Assembly: GCF_009389585.1 (NCBI RefSeq)
Contig: NZ_VIYG01000006.1
Span: 1-64,000, forward strand
Length of the DNA stretch: 64,000 bases
Source of the DNA: Oceanobacillus sp. CFH 90083
Lineage (GTDB): Bacteria > Bacillota > Bacilli > Bacillales > Amphibacillaceae
Direction: 5' to 3'
The stretch's first letter is position 1. Each line of letters opens with the position of its first letter. The translations under genes and the position numbers were made by a program. Of the stretch, positions 62,757 to 64,000 are shown one piece after another. A model generated the notes under the pieces. The model saw nothing but the letters and a program-made list of their open reading frames with translations, made no database searches and was not told the origin of the DNA.

Positions 62757-63083
62757 ATGGAAGGGAATAAATTATTATCATCATTATGTTATTTTAGTAT
62801 ATTTTTTGCGCCATTTTTATTTCCGATTTTAGTATGGATTTTTGGAGATGAAGAAGCAAAAACACATGCGAAAAAAGCCTTGTGGACACATCTTATTCCA
62901 ATTATCGGAACGATTATAGCAGGAATCATTATCTTTTCAATTGGTATCGGACAAATTTGGACGGGTGATGTAAGTGGAGGATTGCTTCTCGCAACGGTTA
63001 TTGCGGTAGCTGTTTGTGTTATCATTGACATTTATTATTTTATCTGGAATATAATTAAAGGAATTCAAGTACTGTCTGCATGA
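62757..63083 (+). CDS. DUF4870-type membrane protein
   Basis: A 108-residue protein with three to four membrane segments: LLSSLCYFSIFFAPFLFPIL, HAKKALWTHLIPIIGTIIAG and LATVIAVAVCVIIDIYYFIW. The pattern (cytoplasmic HAKKAL between helices) fits DUF4870/YtxG-like small membrane proteins. ATG 62757 follows AAGGAG eight bases upstream. Function unknown. Ends in a terminator. Confidence 0.75.
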   Translation: MEGNKLLSSLCYFSIFFAPFLFPILVWIFGDEEAKTHAKKALWTHLIPIIGTIIAGIIIFSIGIGQIWTGDVSGGLLLATVIAVAVCVIIDIYYFIWNIIKGIQVLSA

Positions 63084-63114
63084 TTTTTTCAATTAAGCAT
63101 CATATACGAGCATT

Positions 63115-63159
63115 AAAGGAATCTATATGGAGTATCTCATCCTATATCGATTCCTTTTT
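63115..63159 (+). terminator. Terminator after the DUF4870 gene
   Basis: AAAGGAATC (63115-63123) pairs with GATTCCTTT (63149-63157), with an inner partly paired TATATGG/CCTATAT, followed by TTG. The following 63160-63390 stretch contains nothing that I recognise. Confidence 0.7.
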
Positions 63160-63393
63160 GTTTTTATCACAAAACAGCTGAGAAAACGCTTGTTTCAAGA
63201 GACCCTGAAGGTGAATAAACATGGGGATGAATAGTAAATCGCTTTTTATTGCAGTTCCAAAAATATAAACTTTCTTACAGCCTCAGCGCAACGGTTTATT
63301 AGACCGAGTAATCCAGTCCCCTGTTTCAACTAAAATTGTCATCTATAGGCTTCATGACAACCAAGGTTTCTTATATAAGTGTATAAAAAATAT

Positions 63394-63409
63394 AAATCGT
63401 AATAATTAC
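63394..63409 (+). promoter_or_regulatory. Zur box (distal copy)
   Basis: AAATCGTAATAATTAC matches the left and central part of the Bacillus Zur site AAATCGTAATNATTACGATTT; the right arm is degenerate. It lies 54 bases before the second site. Confidence 0.65.
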
Positions 63410-63447
63410 TGTTTACACAAGAAGTTAAATGGTTTATAATAAATTTT

Positions 63448-63467
63448 ATTCGTAATCATTACGATTA
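63448..63467 (+). promoter_or_regulatory. Zur box (proximal copy)
   Basis: ATTCGTAATCATTACGATTA fits the Zur consensus CGTAATNATTACG exactly in its core. It lies 54 bases before the rpsN start, so zinc starvation should induce this unit. Confidence 0.85.
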
Positions 63468-63521
63468 TGATTGTTAAGAAATAGAAAATAAATAGCTAAT
63501 ATCGAAAGGAGTAAGTTTAGA

Positions 63522-63791
63522 ATGGCTAAAAAGTCTAAAATTGCAAAAGAGAAAAAACGCCAGAAAATGGTTGAACAATATGCTGAAATAAGAAGAGAAC
63601 TAAAAGAAAAAGGGGATTATGAAGCACTTCGTAAGCTGCCCCGGGACTCTTCACCGACACGTTTAAAAAGCCGTTGTGAGGTAACAGGCAGACCGCGCGG
63701 CTATATGCGGAAATTCGGCATGTCCCGTATTGCTTTTAGAGAATATGCACATAAAGGACAAGTACCAGGCGTGAAAAAAGCAAGCTGGTAA
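63522..63791 (+). CDS. rpsN2: Zinc-independent alternative 30S ribosomal protein S14
   Basis: An 89-residue S14 protein ([20 protein letters not shown] at the start, [20 protein letters not shown] and [18 protein letters not shown] at the end). The CxxC pairs of the zinc-binding short S14 are absent, so this is the C-minus form (YhzA/RpsN2) that replaces the zinc form when zinc is scarce and frees zinc from ribosomes. Ribosome binding site AAAGGAG. Two Zur boxes precede it and a COG0523 GTPase gene follows. Confidence 0.94.
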   Translation: MAKKSKIAKEKKRQKMVEQYAEIRRELKEKGDYEALRKLPRDSSPTRLKSRCEVTGRPRGYMRKFGMSRIAFREYAHKGQVPGVKKASW

Positions 63792-63859
63792 CAGGCTTAG
63801 TGAAAATAGTACGGTATCATTTGTCACCGTGTTATTTTTCCGGTACCAGATCCTAGAGG

Positions 63860-63918
63860 ACATGAAGGAAAATGAACATTCGTCAATGGCTGGCGATAAA
63901 ATACATTTTCTTTCATGT
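63860..63918 (+). other. Long stem-loop between rpsN2 and the COG0523 GTPase gene
   Basis: Fifteen-base arms ACATGAAGGAAAATG (63860-63874) and CATTTTCTTTCATGT (63904-63918) pair with one wobble, enclosing 29 bases. It ends 33 bases before the GTPase start, too early and too T-poor for a terminator; it may protect or regulate the downstream part of the transcript. Confidence 0.5.
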
Positions 63919-63951
63919 GCATATGATGTGATTCGATAAGGAGGAAAAGTA

Positions 63952-64000
63952 TTGTCACAAAAGACACCTATTCCAGTAACTATCTTAACCGGTTTTCTGG
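63952..64000 (+). CDS. COG0523/YciC-type GTPase, zinc chaperone (start only; runs off window)
   Basis: TTG 63952 follows AAGGAGG and begins MSQKTPIPVTILTGFL, which leads into the Walker A (TGFLGAGKTT) of COG0523 metallochaperones. Only 16 codons are in the window. In Bacillus the Zur-regulated YciC (ZagA) delivers zinc to essential enzymes under starvation; the location behind a Zur-boxed rpsN2 supports the same role. Confidence 0.8.
   Translation, partial: MSQKTPIPVTILTGFL

Overview
The window is a low-GC Gram-positive chromosome segment, most likely from a Bacillaceae species of the halotolerant Oceanobacillus/Virgibacillus type. This is inferred from AT-rich composition, strong GGAGG ribosome binding sites, frequent TTG/GTG starts, and typical gene families: the sporulation checkpoint protein Sda, the octanoyltransferase LipM, the DesK/DesR cold-sensing pair with its desaturase, CsoR-CopZ-CopA, Fur, Zur and CsoR operators, and a zinc-free S14 protein. 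No rRNA, tRNA, phage module, CRISPR array or complete transposase gene is visible.

Layout. 0-8 kb: the end of a sugar isomerase gene, an esterase, a LysR/nitronate monooxygenase divergent pair and a complete TAXI-TRAP transporter operon. 8-18 kb: a DUF418 protein, a glyoxalase-fold gene coupled to an unusual tandem winged-helix regulator, lipM-lipA, sda and PadR-chromate transporter, with several decayed genes in between. 18-31 kb: a transsulfuration enzyme and its LysR neighbour, a SRPBCC gene split by a short mobile RNA-like element, a copper resistance cluster (csoR, copZ, copA, a His-rich exported protein, a glutaredoxin-like protein), a second, longer copy of the same element, an Old Yellow Enzyme, and a HxlR/MFS group. 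31-41.8 kb: an exported beta-propeller protein with a LysM domain, a sulfonate/nitrate-type ABC operon, a Fur-boxed flavin reductase-like protein, RidA, a MarR gene with a broken MFS gene, and des-desK-desR. 41.8-54 kb: an efflux gene preceded by a nine-codon leader peptide and a terminator, a LysR/MFS pair, an orphan peptide-binding lipoprotein, a Cys-rich copper storage protein, then a stretch full of gene remnants (tatA, an ABC exporter, a structured-RNA fragment), an ArsR/oxidoreductase pair and a TetR operon. 54-64 kb: a two-component system with an ABC transporter, a sodium symporter operon, HelD, and a Zur-controlled rpsN2-COG0523 GTPase unit running off the window.

The most unusual signal is the pair of related elements at 21202-21356 and 26220-26480. 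They share both ends and conserved pairings, the long copy resembles HEARO/IscB omega RNA from memory, and neither carries an ORF. The short copy sits in a SRPBCC gene so that removing exactly 155 bp restores the reading frame. The two copies bracket the copper cluster in direct orientation. Other notable points are a probable ribosome-controlled attenuator for a drug efflux gene, three CsoR operators including two identical inverted copies, double Zur boxes, and several promoter palindromes pairing regulators with their likely targets.

All assignments come from reading the sequence and from recalled family features. No database search was possible.
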